From RUG11788 sp964578175 (lineage in GTDB: Bacteria > Bacillota_I > Bacilli_A > RF39 > UBA660): a stretch of DNA of 64,000 nt. Under the pieces are notes generated by a model. It was not told where the DNA came from, ran no database searches, and saw nothing but the letters and a program-made list of their open reading frames with translations. Position 1 is the first letter of the stretch. Each line of letters starts with the position of its first letter. The position numbers and the translations under genes are program-made. Below, piece by piece: positions 47,972-56,979 of the stretch. The DNA lies in the NCBI GenBank assembly GCA_964578175.1, contig CAZOBH010000002.1, positions 1-64,000 of the forward strand, given 5' to 3'.

Positions 47972-49609
47972 ATGGAAAACATATATGTTTTTGGACATAA
48001 GAAACCAGATACTGACGCTATTTGTTCTGCTATTGCTATGGCACATTTTATTAATGAAACTAGAAATGTTAAAGCAATACCATGTTCATTAGGTGCACTT
48101 AATAATGAAACTAAATTTGTATTAGAAAAGTTTAATACTCCTTTACCTAAGTATTTAAATGATGTAAAAGTACAAATAAAAGATTTATCATATTTTAAAA
48201 AGTTTTATGTAGATCAAAATGAATCAATTATGAGTGCATATAATAATATGAGTGCTAAATCTGTTGCTGGTATTCCAGTAGTTGACAAAGATAATCATCA
48301 TAAACTAGAAGGATTAGTTACTTTAAAAAATATTGCTAAAGAAATGATTGAGGGAGAAAGAAAAAAATTATATACTTCATATGAAAATATTCTTAAGACA
48401 ATTGATGCAGAAGAAATATTAAAATTTGATAATGAGATTTCTGGTAATATATTAACAGTTACTTATAAGAGTACTACATTCTTAAATGATATTACTTTGG
48501 ATAAAAATGATATTTTGATTATTGGTGATAGACATAGTATTTTAGAGTATGCAGTTAATTCTAAAGTTAAACTTATAATTTTAGTTGGTAATAGTACAAT
48601 TAAAGATAAACATTTAGAAATAGCTCGTGAAAATAAAGTAAATATTATGAGAACTAAATACGGTAGTTTTGAAGTAAGTAATTTATTATTCTTAGCTAAT
48701 TATGTTAAATGTATAAACGAAGTTAATAATCCAGTTTGTATAAAAGATATAGATTATCGTACTGATTTTGTTGAATTAGCTAAAAAAGAAAAACATACCA
48801 ATTACCCAGTTATTAATTCTCGTGGTGAATGTCTTGGTATGCTTGAATATGCTAAAGCAGAGATACCTAATAGAAAGAAAGTAATATTAGTTGACCATAA
48901 TGAAATAACGCAAAGTGTAGATGGATTAGAAGAGGCAGACATAATTGAAATAATTGACCATCATAAACTAGGAACTATTGCTACTAGTGCACCTATTAAT
49001 TTTAGAAATATGGCTGTTGGTTGTACATGTACAATTATTTATCAAATATATAAAGAAAGAAATGTAGAAATACCTAAAGATATTGCTGGTCTTATGTTAT
49101 CTGCAATACTTTCTGATACTATGATATTAAAAAGTCCAACTACTTCTAAATTAGATTTAGAAACAGTAGAAGAATTAAGTAAATTATTAAATATTGATCC
49201 TAAAGAATATGGACTTGAAATGTTTAAAGCAGGTTCTAGTCTTAAAGGTAAAACTATTAGTGAAATAATACATCAAGATTTTAAAGATTTTGTATTAGAT
49301 GATGTTAATATTGGAATAGGGCAAATATTTACTACTAATTTTGATGAAATATCAGATGATATATATAAATATATTGATGAACTTAATAATGATTCATTAG
49401 AAAATGGATATGATATTATATGTTTATTTGTTACTGATATTATTAAGAATGGATCTTATATTTTATACAATAAAGGATCGTTTGATGTAGTTAGTGAAGC
49501 ATTTAATAATCCTAATTTAAAAGAAGGAACATTCTTAAAAGGAATAGTATCTAGAAAGAAGCAAATGATTCTTTCAATAATAGAGACTTTAAAGAAAATA
49601 AAAGATTAA
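47972..49609 (+). CDS. ppaC: CBS-domain manganese-dependent inorganic pyrophosphatase
   Basis: 545 residues, family II pyrophosphatase of the DHH type with regulatory insert. VFGHKKPDTDAICSA gives the first metal ligands; residues ~70-280 hold two CBS domains (MSAKSVAGIPVVDKDNH; HTNYPVINSRGECLGML) and a DRTGG-like part (KSTTFLNDI to RTKYGSFEVS); then LVDHNE, IDHHKLG and LSAILSDTMILKSPT form the catalytic part. The CBS domains sense adenine nucleotides in homologues. The enzyme removes PPi made in biosynthesis. The start at 47972 has AGGGTGAT upstream; an ATG 15 bp earlier is less likely. Confidence 0.93.
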   Translation: MENIYVFGHKKPDTDAICSAIAMAHFINETRNVKAIPCSLGALNNETKFVLEKFNTPLPKYLNDVKVQIKDLSYFKKFYVDQNESIMSAYNNMSAKSVAGIPVVDKDNHHKLEGLVTLKNIAKEMIEGERKKLYTSYENILKTIDAEEILKFDNEISGNILTVTYKSTTFLNDITLDKNDILIIGDRHSILEYAVNSKVKLIILVGNSTIKDKHLEIARENKVNIMRTKYGSFEVSNLLFLANYVKCINEVNNPVCIKDIDYRTDFVELAKKEKHTNYPVINSRGECLGMLEYAKAEIPNRKKVILVDHNEITQSVDGLEEADIIEIIDHHKLGTIATSAPINFRNMAVGCTCTIIYQIYKERNVEIPKDIAGLMLSAILSDTMILKSPTTSKLDLETVEELSKLLNIDPKEYGLEMFKAGSSLKGKTISEIIHQDFKDFVLDDVNIGIGQIFTTNFDEISDDIYKYIDELNNDSLENGYDIICLFVTDIIKNGSYILYNKGSFDVVSEAFNNPNLKEGTFLKGIVSRKKQMILSIIETLKKIKD

Positions 49610-49625
49610 TTTTTTAATCTTTTTT
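49601..49625 (+). terminator. Terminator
   Basis: AAAGATTAA / TTAATCTTT with a 4-nt loop, overlapping the pyrophosphatase stop. Confidence 0.8.
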
Positions 49626-49646
49626 ATTTATTTAAAAAAAATACTA

Positions 49647-49655
49647 TGTTATAAT
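49647..49655 (+). promoter_or_regulatory. Extended -10 promoter of the pilC-like gene
   Basis: TGTTATAAT lies 38 bp before the start; no -35 is evident. Confidence 0.55.
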
Positions 49656-49693
49656 CAAAAATAGATAGATAAGATAAAAGGGAGCGGGTTCGT

Positions 49694-51118
49694 ATGAATA
49701 TGGTATTAAAATTTCCTGGTTTAGTACTTAAAAGAGCTGGACAAGGTTTTATATATTTAAAAAATTTAATATTTCCAAGTAGTAACGACGATACATATGA
49801 TCCTAATAAATTATATGGTGATGATTTAAAAGCTGAATTAACTAAAGTTAAAGAACAAAGTAATCAATTTAAAAATAAAGTTGAAGTAAAAGAAGATATT
49901 GAAAAAAAGAAATTAAAATCTTTTAGATATACATGTATTAATGATGCTGGAGTTACAGTTAAAGGTATCTTTGATGCAGTAGACTTACAAGCTTGTCAAG
50001 TATTCTTATCTAATGAAGGTTATGAAATAGTAGAAATTAAAGAACGTGGTAAAGGTGATATAGATATTAGTATTGGTGGAGGTAAGATAGGAGTAGGTGA
50101 TTTATCATTTGGTTTAGTTCAATTATCTACTTATATTAAAGCAGGTATTCCATTAATTGACTCTATGCGTATTTTATCTCGTCAAACTTCTAAAGCAGAG
50201 TTAAAAAGAATTTATGATAAAGTTATATATCAATTAGTATTAGGAGATCCTTTCTCAGTAGCTTTAGAGAAACAAGGTAAAGCATTTCCTAGTATCTTAA
50301 TAAACATGGTAAAAACAGCAGAAATGACAGGAGATTTAGCTGGTACATTAGATGAAATGGCAGATTATTTTACTAAGACTAATAATACTAGAAAAGAAAT
50401 GATGTCTGCATTAATTTATCCAGCTGTAATTTTAGTAGTAGTTATTGCAGTTTTAATATTCATGATGGTTTATATTGTTCCACAATTCGTTGGAATGTTT
50501 GAATCTCAAGGTGCAGATTTGCCTGCTATTACTCAATTTGTAGTTAATATGAGTAACTTCTTAAAGAAATGGTGGTGGGCATTAATACTTGGAGTAGTAG
50601 TTGTTATATTCTCATTTGTTTGGTCTTATAAAAATATCAAAGAATTTAGAAGAACAATGCAAATTATATTTATGAAAACTCCTGTATTTGGAAATATAAT
50701 TATAAATTCACAAGTAGCAACAATTACACGTACCTTTTCATCTCTTTTAAATCATGGAGTATTTATTACTGATAGTATGGAAATACTTACTAATTTAACA
50801 GACAATGAAATATATAAAGAGATTCTATCTAGAACATTAATTGGTTTATCTAAAGGATCTAAATTATCAGAGACTTTTAAAGGTGAATGGGCATTCCCAG
50901 TAGTAGCATATGAAATGTTAGTTACTGGTGAATCAACTGGACAACTTGCTTTAATGATGCAAAAAGTTGCAGAACATTATGAGATGTTACATCACAACTC
51001 AGTTACAGCGTTAAAGAGTTTGCTTGAACCGTTCATTATCGTTTTACTTGCAGGTGCAGTTGGATTTATCTTAATTTCAATTATGACACCAATGTTTGAT
51101 ATGTACGGACAAATTTAA
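49694..51118 (+). CDS. Type II/IV pilus inner-membrane platform protein (PilC/GspF)
   Basis: 474 residues with two T2SSF domains, each ending in a helix pair: MMSALIYPAVILVVVIAVLIF then MVYIVPQFVGMFESQGADLP in the first, and LKSLLEPFIIVLLAGAVGFI near the end. LVQLSTYIKAGIPLIDSMRIL and LINMVKTAEMTGDLAGTLDE (family: MxxxGExSGxLdxxL) are typical. The N-terminal ~100 residues include the GspF-type motif FRYTCINDAGVTVKGIFDA. It holds the pilus assembly ATPase; neither that ATPase nor pilins are in this window. It is co-transcribed with the prepilin peptidase. Confidence 0.9.
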   Translation: MNMVLKFPGLVLKRAGQGFIYLKNLIFPSSNDDTYDPNKLYGDDLKAELTKVKEQSNQFKNKVEVKEDIEKKKLKSFRYTCINDAGVTVKGIFDAVDLQACQVFLSNEGYEIVEIKERGKGDIDISIGGGKIGVGDLSFGLVQLSTYIKAGIPLIDSMRILSRQTSKAELKRIYDKVIYQLVLGDPFSVALEKQGKAFPSILINMVKTAEMTGDLAGTLDEMADYFTKTNNTRKEMMSALIYPAVILVVVIAVLIFMMVYIVPQFVGMFESQGADLPAITQFVVNMSNFLKKWWWALILGVVVVIFSFVWSYKNIKEFRRTMQIIFMKTPVFGNIIINSQVATITRTFSSLLNHGVFITDSMEILTNLTDNEIYKEILSRTLIGLSKGSKLSETFKGEWAFPVVAYEMLVTGESTGQLALMMQKVAEHYEMLHHNSVTALKSLLEPFIIVLLAGAVGFILISIMTPMFDMYGQI

Positions 51119-51131
51119 TAGGGGGATTTTA

Positions 51132-51896
51132 ATGGAGTTGAAAATATATATTACAATTGTATGTTTCTTCTTTGGACTTATATTTGGCTCATTTTATAAT
51201 GTCGTGGGTTGGCGTATACCTAAAGGATTATCAATAGTAAAACCAGCCCATTCTTTTTGTCCAAAATGTAAACACAAATTAAAATGGTATGAATTAATAC
51301 CGGTATTATCATATTTAATTCAAGGTGGTAAGTGTAGAGCGTGTCATGAAAAAATAGCTCCATTTTATACTATTATTGAATTAACTACTGGTATCTTATT
51401 TGCTTTAAGTTATTGGATGCTTGGTCCATCGTTTGAATTCTTATTAGCAATTCTTACAGTATCTATATTATCTATTGTTATAGTAAGTGATATTAACTTT
51501 TTAATAATTCCAGATCAGGTAACATTAATATTTTCAATATTAGTTATTATGTTTAGATTTATTTGTTTAGGACCTGTAGATGCAGCTTATCATATGATGT
51601 ATGGATTCATTGCATTCTTAATAATGTATTTATTAATGCTTATGGGTAATTTTGTCTTTAAGAGAGAATCTCTTGGTGGAGGAGATATAAAGCTTATGTT
51701 TTACGTAGGATGCGCTATTGGTCCATGGATGGATATCTTTAGTATATTCTTATCAAGTTTTATAGCTTTACCTTTATCTATTATTCTTTATTTTAAAAAT
51801 AAAAATAATGTAATAGCTTTTGGACCTTTTATATTATTAAGTTGTCTTATAATAATTTTATTCAAAATAGATATAAATATTTTATTTAATATATAA
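51132..51896 (+). CDS. Prepilin peptidase (PilD/ComC-like)
   Basis: 254 residues, about seven membrane helices. FFFGLIFGSFYNVVGWRIPKG is the usual start, CPKC and CRAC form the zinc site, and the two catalytic aspartates are in VSDINFLIIPDQ and GGGDIKLMFYVG. It cuts the leader and methylates type IV pilins. The start at 51132 follows GGGGGA; an ATG at 51096 lies in the preceding gene. Together with the pilC-like gene it implies a pilus or competence-type filament in this organism. Confidence 0.93.
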   Translation: MELKIYITIVCFFFGLIFGSFYNVVGWRIPKGLSIVKPAHSFCPKCKHKLKWYELIPVLSYLIQGGKCRACHEKIAPFYTIIELTTGILFALSYWMLGPSFEFLLAILTVSILSIVIVSDINFLIIPDQVTLIFSILVIMFRFICLGPVDAAYHMMYGFIAFLIMYLLMLMGNFVFKRESLGGGDIKLMFYVGCAIGPWMDIFSIFLSSFIALPLSIILYFKNKNNVIAFGPFILLSCLIIILFKIDINILFNI

Positions 51897-51926
51897 ATTA
51901 TAGTCATAATGATTATAATTTTTTTT
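51895..51926 (+). terminator. Terminator
   Basis: AAATTATAGTCAT pairs with ATGATTATAATTT (one G-U) and a T-run follows. Confidence 0.75.
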
Positions 51927-51960
51927 AATATGTGATAATATAGACTTATGTGGTGATGGT

Positions 51961-52854
51961 ATGGATAAAGTTAATAAATACTTAGATAAAAATAATAATT
52001 TAAAACTACAACAAGAATATATTAAAGCTCTTAAAGATAAAGATTTTGTAAAAGTTGTAAACGAATTGGATTGTAAGGAAGAAGTTTTAATGAAATATAC
52101 TTCTAGACTTGAAGAATGCGCTAATGAAAATAGAAATTGTGCAAACTGTAAGGGTTTAATTGAATGTAAGAATAAAATAATCGGATATATATTAAAAGCA
52201 AAGAAAAGTGATAGTACTTTATCTTTTGAATATAATGCTTGTAAATATACTAAAAAAGAAGAATATAAAGATAATATAACTTTATTTGATATACCAAGAG
52301 AAATTAGAAATGCATCTATTAAAGATATTTATACTGATGATAAAAATAGATTAGAAATCATTAAAAAGATTAAAAGTTTTTATAAGAATTATTTTACTGA
52401 TAAAAAAGATAAAGGAATATATTTATATGGAAGTTTTGGATGTGGTAAGACTTATATCTTATCTGCATTATTAAATGAATTTGCTAAAAAAGATGTAAGA
52501 AGTATTATTGTTCATGTTCCTGAATTGCTTAGAGACTTAAAAGATTCATTTAATTCAGATTATCATGATAAATATATTGCACTTAAGACAACACCTATAT
52601 TATTACTTGATGATATTGGAGCAGAGTATTTAACCAAATGGACGAGAGACGAAATATTAGAACCTCTTCTTCAATATAGAATGAATGAGAATTTACCTAC
52701 ATTTTTTACTTCTAATTTAACTTTAGATGAATTAGAAAAACATTTTATTTTAGAGAATTCTAGTATTGATAAAATAAGCGCTAGAAGAATTATGGAAAGA
52801 ATAAAAAAATTGGCTGACCCTGTAGCATTAATAAGTAAGAACATAAGGAGTTAG
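51961..52854 (+). CDS. dnaI: Primosomal protein DnaI, helicase loader
   Basis: 297 residues. The N-terminal domain has a cysteine cluster (CANENRNCANCKGLIECK) that fits the DnaI zinc site; the C-terminal AAA+ domain has GSFGCGKTYILSALLNEF (Walker A), LLLDDIGAEYLTKWTRDEI (Walker B) and TSNLTLDELEKH (sensor 1). DnaI loads the replicative helicase at origins and restart sites. The position before thrS is the Bacillus order (dnaB-dnaI...thrS); dnaB is not here. It ends 3 bp before the RNB gene. Confidence 0.92.
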   Translation: MDKVNKYLDKNNNLKLQQEYIKALKDKDFVKVVNELDCKEEVLMKYTSRLEECANENRNCANCKGLIECKNKIIGYILKAKKSDSTLSFEYNACKYTKKEEYKDNITLFDIPREIRNASIKDIYTDDKNRLEIIKKIKSFYKNYFTDKKDKGIYLYGSFGCGKTYILSALLNEFAKKDVRSIIVHVPELLRDLKDSFNSDYHDKYIALKTTPILLLDDIGAEYLTKWTRDEILEPLLQYRMNENLPTFFTSNLTLDELEKHFILENSSIDKISARRIMERIKKLADPVALISKNIRS

Positions 52855-52857
52855 CAT

Positions 52858-54732
52858 ATGGATTATATAGAGGAAATAGAGAGAATATTGACAACAATTA
52901 GACCTAGTAAACAAACAACAGAGTTGATTAGGGTTTTTAAAACAGCATTGAAAAAGTTTGATTACAATGGTTATTTTATAGGACTTAGTAATCTATTTTC
53001 TACTATAATTGAACTTAGAGACAAGAGTAGTAATAAAGACAAAGCTAAAATTGATAAAGCTATAGCTCCATATATATCTATAGTAGATCATTATATTGAA
53101 TCTAGACCTACTTTTATAAAGACGGATAATCCAAATTATATAGAACTTATAAATATTCAAAATAAGTTTATGGAAACAGGTTTAAAGCCTAAAAAACCAT
53201 TACATAAAGTAGTCAGAAGTGAATGGCAACTATTATATATTTTATTTTTTGATGTTAAAAATAATTCTTTTATTAACTCTGTAATTAATGATAATTATGA
53301 TTTAGTAAATGTTTATAGTCCTGAAGGAGAACCAATTATTTATCATGTAATTGATAAGTTTTTAGAAAGTATAGATAGTTATATTAATTCAACTAGTTCT
53401 AAATGTATTAAGTATAATAATGATGTTTTATATTTAAGTGATTTAGTTTCAAAACTTTTATCAGCTGATTCTCAATTTGTATATAATGAAGAGATAGAAG
53501 AACATTGTCTTTTAATGATAAATAGATTTATTGAAGAAAAGAATTATACTAATGAAGAAGATGTAAAGTATATGGTTCATTGGTTAGACAAAATGGTATC
53601 TATATTAAATAAAGAAGATTTAGAAAGTGATTTAGATGAAGCATATACTGAAACTAAAACTGAAGTACCTACGATTATTGTAGGAACTCAAAAATATGAC
53701 TTTAGCAGTTCTTATGAAGAGTTTGAAAAAAGAGAACATAGTGATGAATACATTATAAGTATAGATACTAGTGGAGCAAGAGTGTTAGATGATGGCCTTT
53801 CTACTAAAAGATTAAGTAATGGTAATTATTTACTTGGTATTCATATTGCTGATCCTTTGGCATATATTGGTAATTGTAGAGAATTATTTGATCTTGCATA
53901 TGAAAGAACTACCTCTGCTTATGCAAGAGGTATAGCTCCATTACATACATTTCCAGAAGAATTATATGAATTTGCATCATTAGATGAGGGAAAAGATAGA
54001 CTTGCTTTTAGTTATTATTTAGAAATAACACCAGAGGGAACTATTATATTTGATCATTTTACTATAAAGAAAAGAGTTATAAATGTATCTAGAAATATTA
54101 GATATTCAGATATAGATGAAATAGATTTAGGAGATCAACCAAAACATGTACAAACAGTAAGTACATTGATTGATATTTATAATGCTTTAACTAATAGAGA
54201 AGATACATCTGATAGAGTAATGACATCTCTTGGGGAAACATGTGATGGAACCTTAGGATCTAGTATTAATGCTCGTTGTATGATTTCTTTAGGTACAGTT
54301 ATTGCTAGGTATATGAAAAGTATTGATGCACCATTTGTATATACTGCTAATGTTAGTGAGAAAAGATTTAAAGATAAAATTAAACAAAAAGTATCACTTG
54401 CTAATTTAAATCAAAAAGAAGAAAGGAGTCTATACCATTCAATATTAAATGATAATTCTGGAAGTTTTTATACTGTTAATCCTGAACAAACGCATTTAGG
54501 ATTAGGTGAAATAAATTATGCAAGGGTAACATCTCCATTAATAGAGTTTGTTAGTTGTCTTAATATGGAAGCTATTAATTTATTCTATTTCGATGGAATT
54601 AAAGATTGTTCATTTAGAGATTCTAAACTACATGAATATGGTGAAAGATGTAGATATATGAATCAAAAAGTTAAGGCATTAGAACACTTCTCGAGAAGAG
54701 TAAGTTCTATTCCAAGAAATGAACAAGAATAA
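52858..54732 (+). CDS. RNase II/R (RNB)-fold protein with altered active site
   Basis: 624 residues. The RNB domain is in the C-terminal half: SIDTSGARVLDDGLS (~300-314), YLLGIHIADPLAYI, LAYERTTSAYARG and a final YARVTSPLIEFVSCLNM. Active enzymes have IDxxxAKDLDDA and TSPIRRYxD; here the second Asp of the metal set is Val (ARVLDD) and the Arg pair of TSPIRRY is replaced by Leu-Ile-Glu. The first, third and fourth Asp remain. The N-terminal ~280 residues are helical and match no cold-shock or S1 domain. It may bind RNA without cutting or cut poorly. AGGAG and a 3-bp gap tie it to dnaI; a T-box leader follows. Confidence 0.75.
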   Translation: MDYIEEIERILTTIRPSKQTTELIRVFKTALKKFDYNGYFIGLSNLFSTIIELRDKSSNKDKAKIDKAIAPYISIVDHYIESRPTFIKTDNPNYIELINIQNKFMETGLKPKKPLHKVVRSEWQLLYILFFDVKNNSFINSVINDNYDLVNVYSPEGEPIIYHVIDKFLESIDSYINSTSSKCIKYNNDVLYLSDLVSKLLSADSQFVYNEEIEEHCLLMINRFIEEKNYTNEEDVKYMVHWLDKMVSILNKEDLESDLDEAYTETKTEVPTIIVGTQKYDFSSSYEEFEKREHSDEYIISIDTSGARVLDDGLSTKRLSNGNYLLGIHIADPLAYIGNCRELFDLAYERTTSAYARGIAPLHTFPEELYEFASLDEGKDRLAFSYYLEITPEGTIIFDHFTIKKRVINVSRNIRYSDIDEIDLGDQPKHVQTVSTLIDIYNALTNREDTSDRVMTSLGETCDGTLGSSINARCMISLGTVIARYMKSIDAPFVYTANVSEKRFKDKIKQKVSLANLNQKEERSLYHSILNDNSGSFYTVNPEQTHLGLGEINYARVTSPLIEFVSCLNMEAINLFYFDGIKDCSFRDSKLHEYGERCRYMNQKVKALEHFSRRVSSIPRNEQE

Positions 54733-54739
54733 AAAACAA

Positions 54740-54767
54740 TTGTAAAAATTAAAAAATGTGGTATTAT
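54740..54767 (+). promoter_or_regulatory. Probable promoter of the thrS T-box transcript
   Basis: TTGTAA (54740-54745) and TATTAT (54762-54767), 16 bp apart, just upstream of the leader stem. Confidence 0.5.
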
Positions 54768-54774
54768 ATAAATA

Positions 54775-54975
54775 TAAAAACGTTGATGAGAAACGAGATT
54801 TATTAAAGTAACTATCAAAGAGAGTCTTGTTAGGTGAGAAAAGATATAGTCTTTATTAAATTACTATTCTCGGAGTTGGACCGTAATGGGATTCCCGGTA
54901 ATGCCGTTAATTAATTAAGAACCAATAAGGATGGTACCGTGTTTAGACACTCCTAGATAACTAGGAGTTTTTTTA
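54775..54975 (+). promoter_or_regulatory. T-box riboswitch leader of thrS
   Basis: The leader contains the T-box AAGGATGGTACCGTG at 54928-54941, whose TGGT can pair with an uncharged tRNA ending ACCA, followed by a terminator stem ACTCCTAG-ATAA-CTAGGAGT (54949-54968) with a T-run. Stem I starts near GATGAGAAACGAG. Two threonine codons can serve as specifier: ACT at 54863-54865, before a stem-closing CTCG, or ACC at 54880-54882; I cannot decide by eye. Uncharged tRNA-Thr should prevent termination and switch on thrS. Confidence 0.92.
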
Positions 54976-54991
54976 TTGAAAGGAGATTATT

Positions 54992-56746
54992 ATGGAAAAT
55001 ATAAAAGAAAATGAAAAACTTAATGTTTTAAATCATTCTTGTGCTCATTTACTTGCTCAAGCTGTTAAACATCTATATCCTGAAGCTAAGTTTTGGGTAG
55101 GACCTGTAATTGAAGATGGATTCTATTATGACATTGATTTAGGAGATAATGTTATTAAAGAAGAAGATTTACCAGCAATTGAAAAAGAAATGAAAAAATG
55201 TAGTAAAAGTGCTAAGAATATTATTAGAAGGGAACTTTCTAAAGAAGAAGCATTAGAAATGTTTAAAGATGATCCATATAAAATAGATTTAATTAGTAGA
55301 ATGGATGAAGACGAAACAACTATTAGTTGTTATAGTCAAGGAGATTTTACTGATTTATGTCGTGGACCACATGTTGAAAATACTAAACTATTAAAGTATT
55401 TTAAATTAACTAAAGTTAGTGGTGCTTACTGGAAAGGTGACGCTAACAATAAAATGCTTCAAAGAATATATGGAGTATGTTTTGAGACTGAAGAAGATTT
55501 AAATGATTATATAAAGGAACTAGAAGAAGCTAAAGAAAGAGATCATCGTAAGATAGGTAAGGATTTAAAAATATTTTTAATAAATGATTTAGTAGGAAAA
55601 GGTCTTCCTATGTACTTACCTAATGGATTTACATTATGGAATACTTTAGAAAATTATATTAGAGATAAAGAAATAAAAAGAGGATATTTACATGTTCAAA
55701 CTCCACCTTTAGGTAATGTAGAACTTTATAAAACATCAGGTCATTTAGATCATTATAAAGATGCAATGTTTCCTATAATGAAAGTTGAAGATGAAGAATT
55801 TGTTCTTCGTCCTATGAACTGTCCTCATCATATGGTTATTTATGGAAATGATTTACATTCATATCGTGAATTACCTATAAGAATTGCCGAAATTGCTAGA
55901 GATTGTAGATATGAAACTAGTGGTTCATTAAAAGGAGTAGAAAGAGTTAGAACTTTCTGTCAAAATGATTCTCATATATTCTGTACTCCTGATCAAATTG
56001 AAAGTGAATTTAAAGGAGTAGTTGATTTAATTCTTGAAGTATATAAAGAACTTAATATTAAAGATTTTAGATTTGAATTATCTTTAAGAGATCCAGATGA
56101 TAAAGTTAAATATTATCAAGATGATGAAATGTGGGATAAAGCTGAATCTATGCTTAGACAAGTTTTAAATGATATTGGAATAGATTATGTAGAAAAAACA
56201 GGAGAAGCTGCATTCTATGGACCAAAACTTGATGTACAAGTTAAACCTGCAGTTGGAAACGAATATACTTTATCTACTTGTCAATTAGACTTTTGCTTAC
56301 CACAAAAATTTGATTTAACATATGTAGATCAAGATGGATCTAAAAAGACTCCAGTTGTACTACATAGAGCAGTTTTTGGATCAATTGATAGATTTATTGC
56401 ATATTACCTAGAAGAAACAAAAGGAGCATTACCATTATGGTTAAGTCCTGTACAAGTAAAAGTAATTCCAGTTAATTCTGAATATCAAGGTGAGTACGCT
56501 AAAGAAATAACTGATTTATTAAAAGAAAATGGTATTAGAGTAGAATTAGATAATAGAGAAGAAAAACTAGGATATAGATTAAGAGAAGCACAAATAAATA
56601 AAATTCCATATATTTTAATTTTGGGTGATAAAGAAAAAGAAGATAGAACTATAAGTTATAGATTATATAAAGAGAAAGAGACTGAAACATTACCTATATC
56701 TGAGTTCATAGATCATATAAATAATGTTATCAATGAGAAAAAATAG
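54992..56746 (+). CDS. thrS: Threonyl-tRNA synthetase lacking the TGS domain
   Basis: 584 residues. The protein begins directly with the editing domain (LNVLNHSCAHLLAQAVKHLY, later DLCRGPHVENT), so the ~60-residue N-terminal TGS domain is missing. The class II core is normal: FPIMKVEDEEFVLRPMNCPH, ELPIRIAEIARDCRYETSGS, RVRTFCQNDSHIFC, FYGPKLDVQV, RAVFGSIDRFIA; the anticodon-binding domain ends the protein (PVQVKVIPV, LDNREEKLGYRLREAQ). The start at 54992 follows AAAGGAG and no longer frame is open upstream because the T-box terminator lies there. Expression is controlled by the T-box leader. Confidence 0.95.
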   Translation: MENIKENEKLNVLNHSCAHLLAQAVKHLYPEAKFWVGPVIEDGFYYDIDLGDNVIKEEDLPAIEKEMKKCSKSAKNIIRRELSKEEALEMFKDDPYKIDLISRMDEDETTISCYSQGDFTDLCRGPHVENTKLLKYFKLTKVSGAYWKGDANNKMLQRIYGVCFETEEDLNDYIKELEEAKERDHRKIGKDLKIFLINDLVGKGLPMYLPNGFTLWNTLENYIRDKEIKRGYLHVQTPPLGNVELYKTSGHLDHYKDAMFPIMKVEDEEFVLRPMNCPHHMVIYGNDLHSYRELPIRIAEIARDCRYETSGSLKGVERVRTFCQNDSHIFCTPDQIESEFKGVVDLILEVYKELNIKDFRFELSLRDPDDKVKYYQDDEMWDKAESMLRQVLNDIGIDYVEKTGEAAFYGPKLDVQVKPAVGNEYTLSTCQLDFCLPQKFDLTYVDQDGSKKTPVVLHRAVFGSIDRFIAYYLEETKGALPLWLSPVQVKVIPVNSEYQGEYAKEITDLLKENGIRVELDNREEKLGYRLREAQINKIPYILILGDKEKEDRTISYRLYKEKETETLPISEFIDHINNVINEKK

Positions 56747-56765
56747 ACTTAGGTCTATTTTTTTA
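56738..56765 (+). terminator. Terminator of thrS
   Basis: AAATAGAC-TTAG-GTCTATTT, extended by A/T pairs, overlapping the thrS stop. Confidence 0.85.
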
Positions 56766-56872
56766 TATAATTAAGTTAGAATAGATTGGTGCGATATATG
56801 GTTTATATGATCCTAGTGATTCATTAACATTAAAATAGTTATTTAAAAAGAATGAGAGATCATTCTTTTTTA
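56766..56872 (+). ncRNA. Possible small RNA between two terminators
   Basis: TATAAT at 56766-56771 follows the thrS terminator and a second strong terminator (AAAAAGAATGA-GAGA-TCATTCTTTTT, 56845-56870) lies ~80 bp on with no gene between. A short piece reads IGAIYGLYDPSDSLTLK and a stop, so a gene relic is the alternative. No -35 is seen. Confidence 0.3.
56845..56872 (+). terminator. Terminator
   Basis: An 11-bp stem with a GAGA tetraloop and a T-run. Confidence 0.8.
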
Positions 56873-56912
56873 TTTTACATAGTTTACATATAAAAATAAT
56901 TAAAAATATTGA

Positions 56913-56940
56913 TTGCTTTTTTATCTAATAGTATTATAAT
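56913..56940 (+). promoter_or_regulatory. Promoter of the mraZ cluster
   Basis: TTGCTT (56913-56918), 16 bp, TATAAT (56935-56940). Confidence 0.7.
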
Positions 56941-56947
56941 AGTAGCA

Positions 56948-56972
56948 GTGGCAAAAAGTGGGGAAAAGTGGT
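56948..56972 (+). promoter_or_regulatory. MraZ operator: three direct repeats
   Basis: GTGGC, GTGGG and GTGGT start at 56948, 56958 and 56968, exactly 10 bp apart with A-rich spacers. This is the arrangement of the MraZ boxes (TGGGN with 5-nt spacers) and lies between the -10 and the mraZ start, so MraZ probably represses or modulates its own operon. The third box also serves as the ribosome site. Confidence 0.85.
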
Positions 56973-56979
56973 GATTAAT

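Noticed and set aside
51908..51960. Regulatory RNA before dnaI
   Set aside because: The only structure is the terminator of the prepilin peptidase gene; the remaining ~35 bp are too short.
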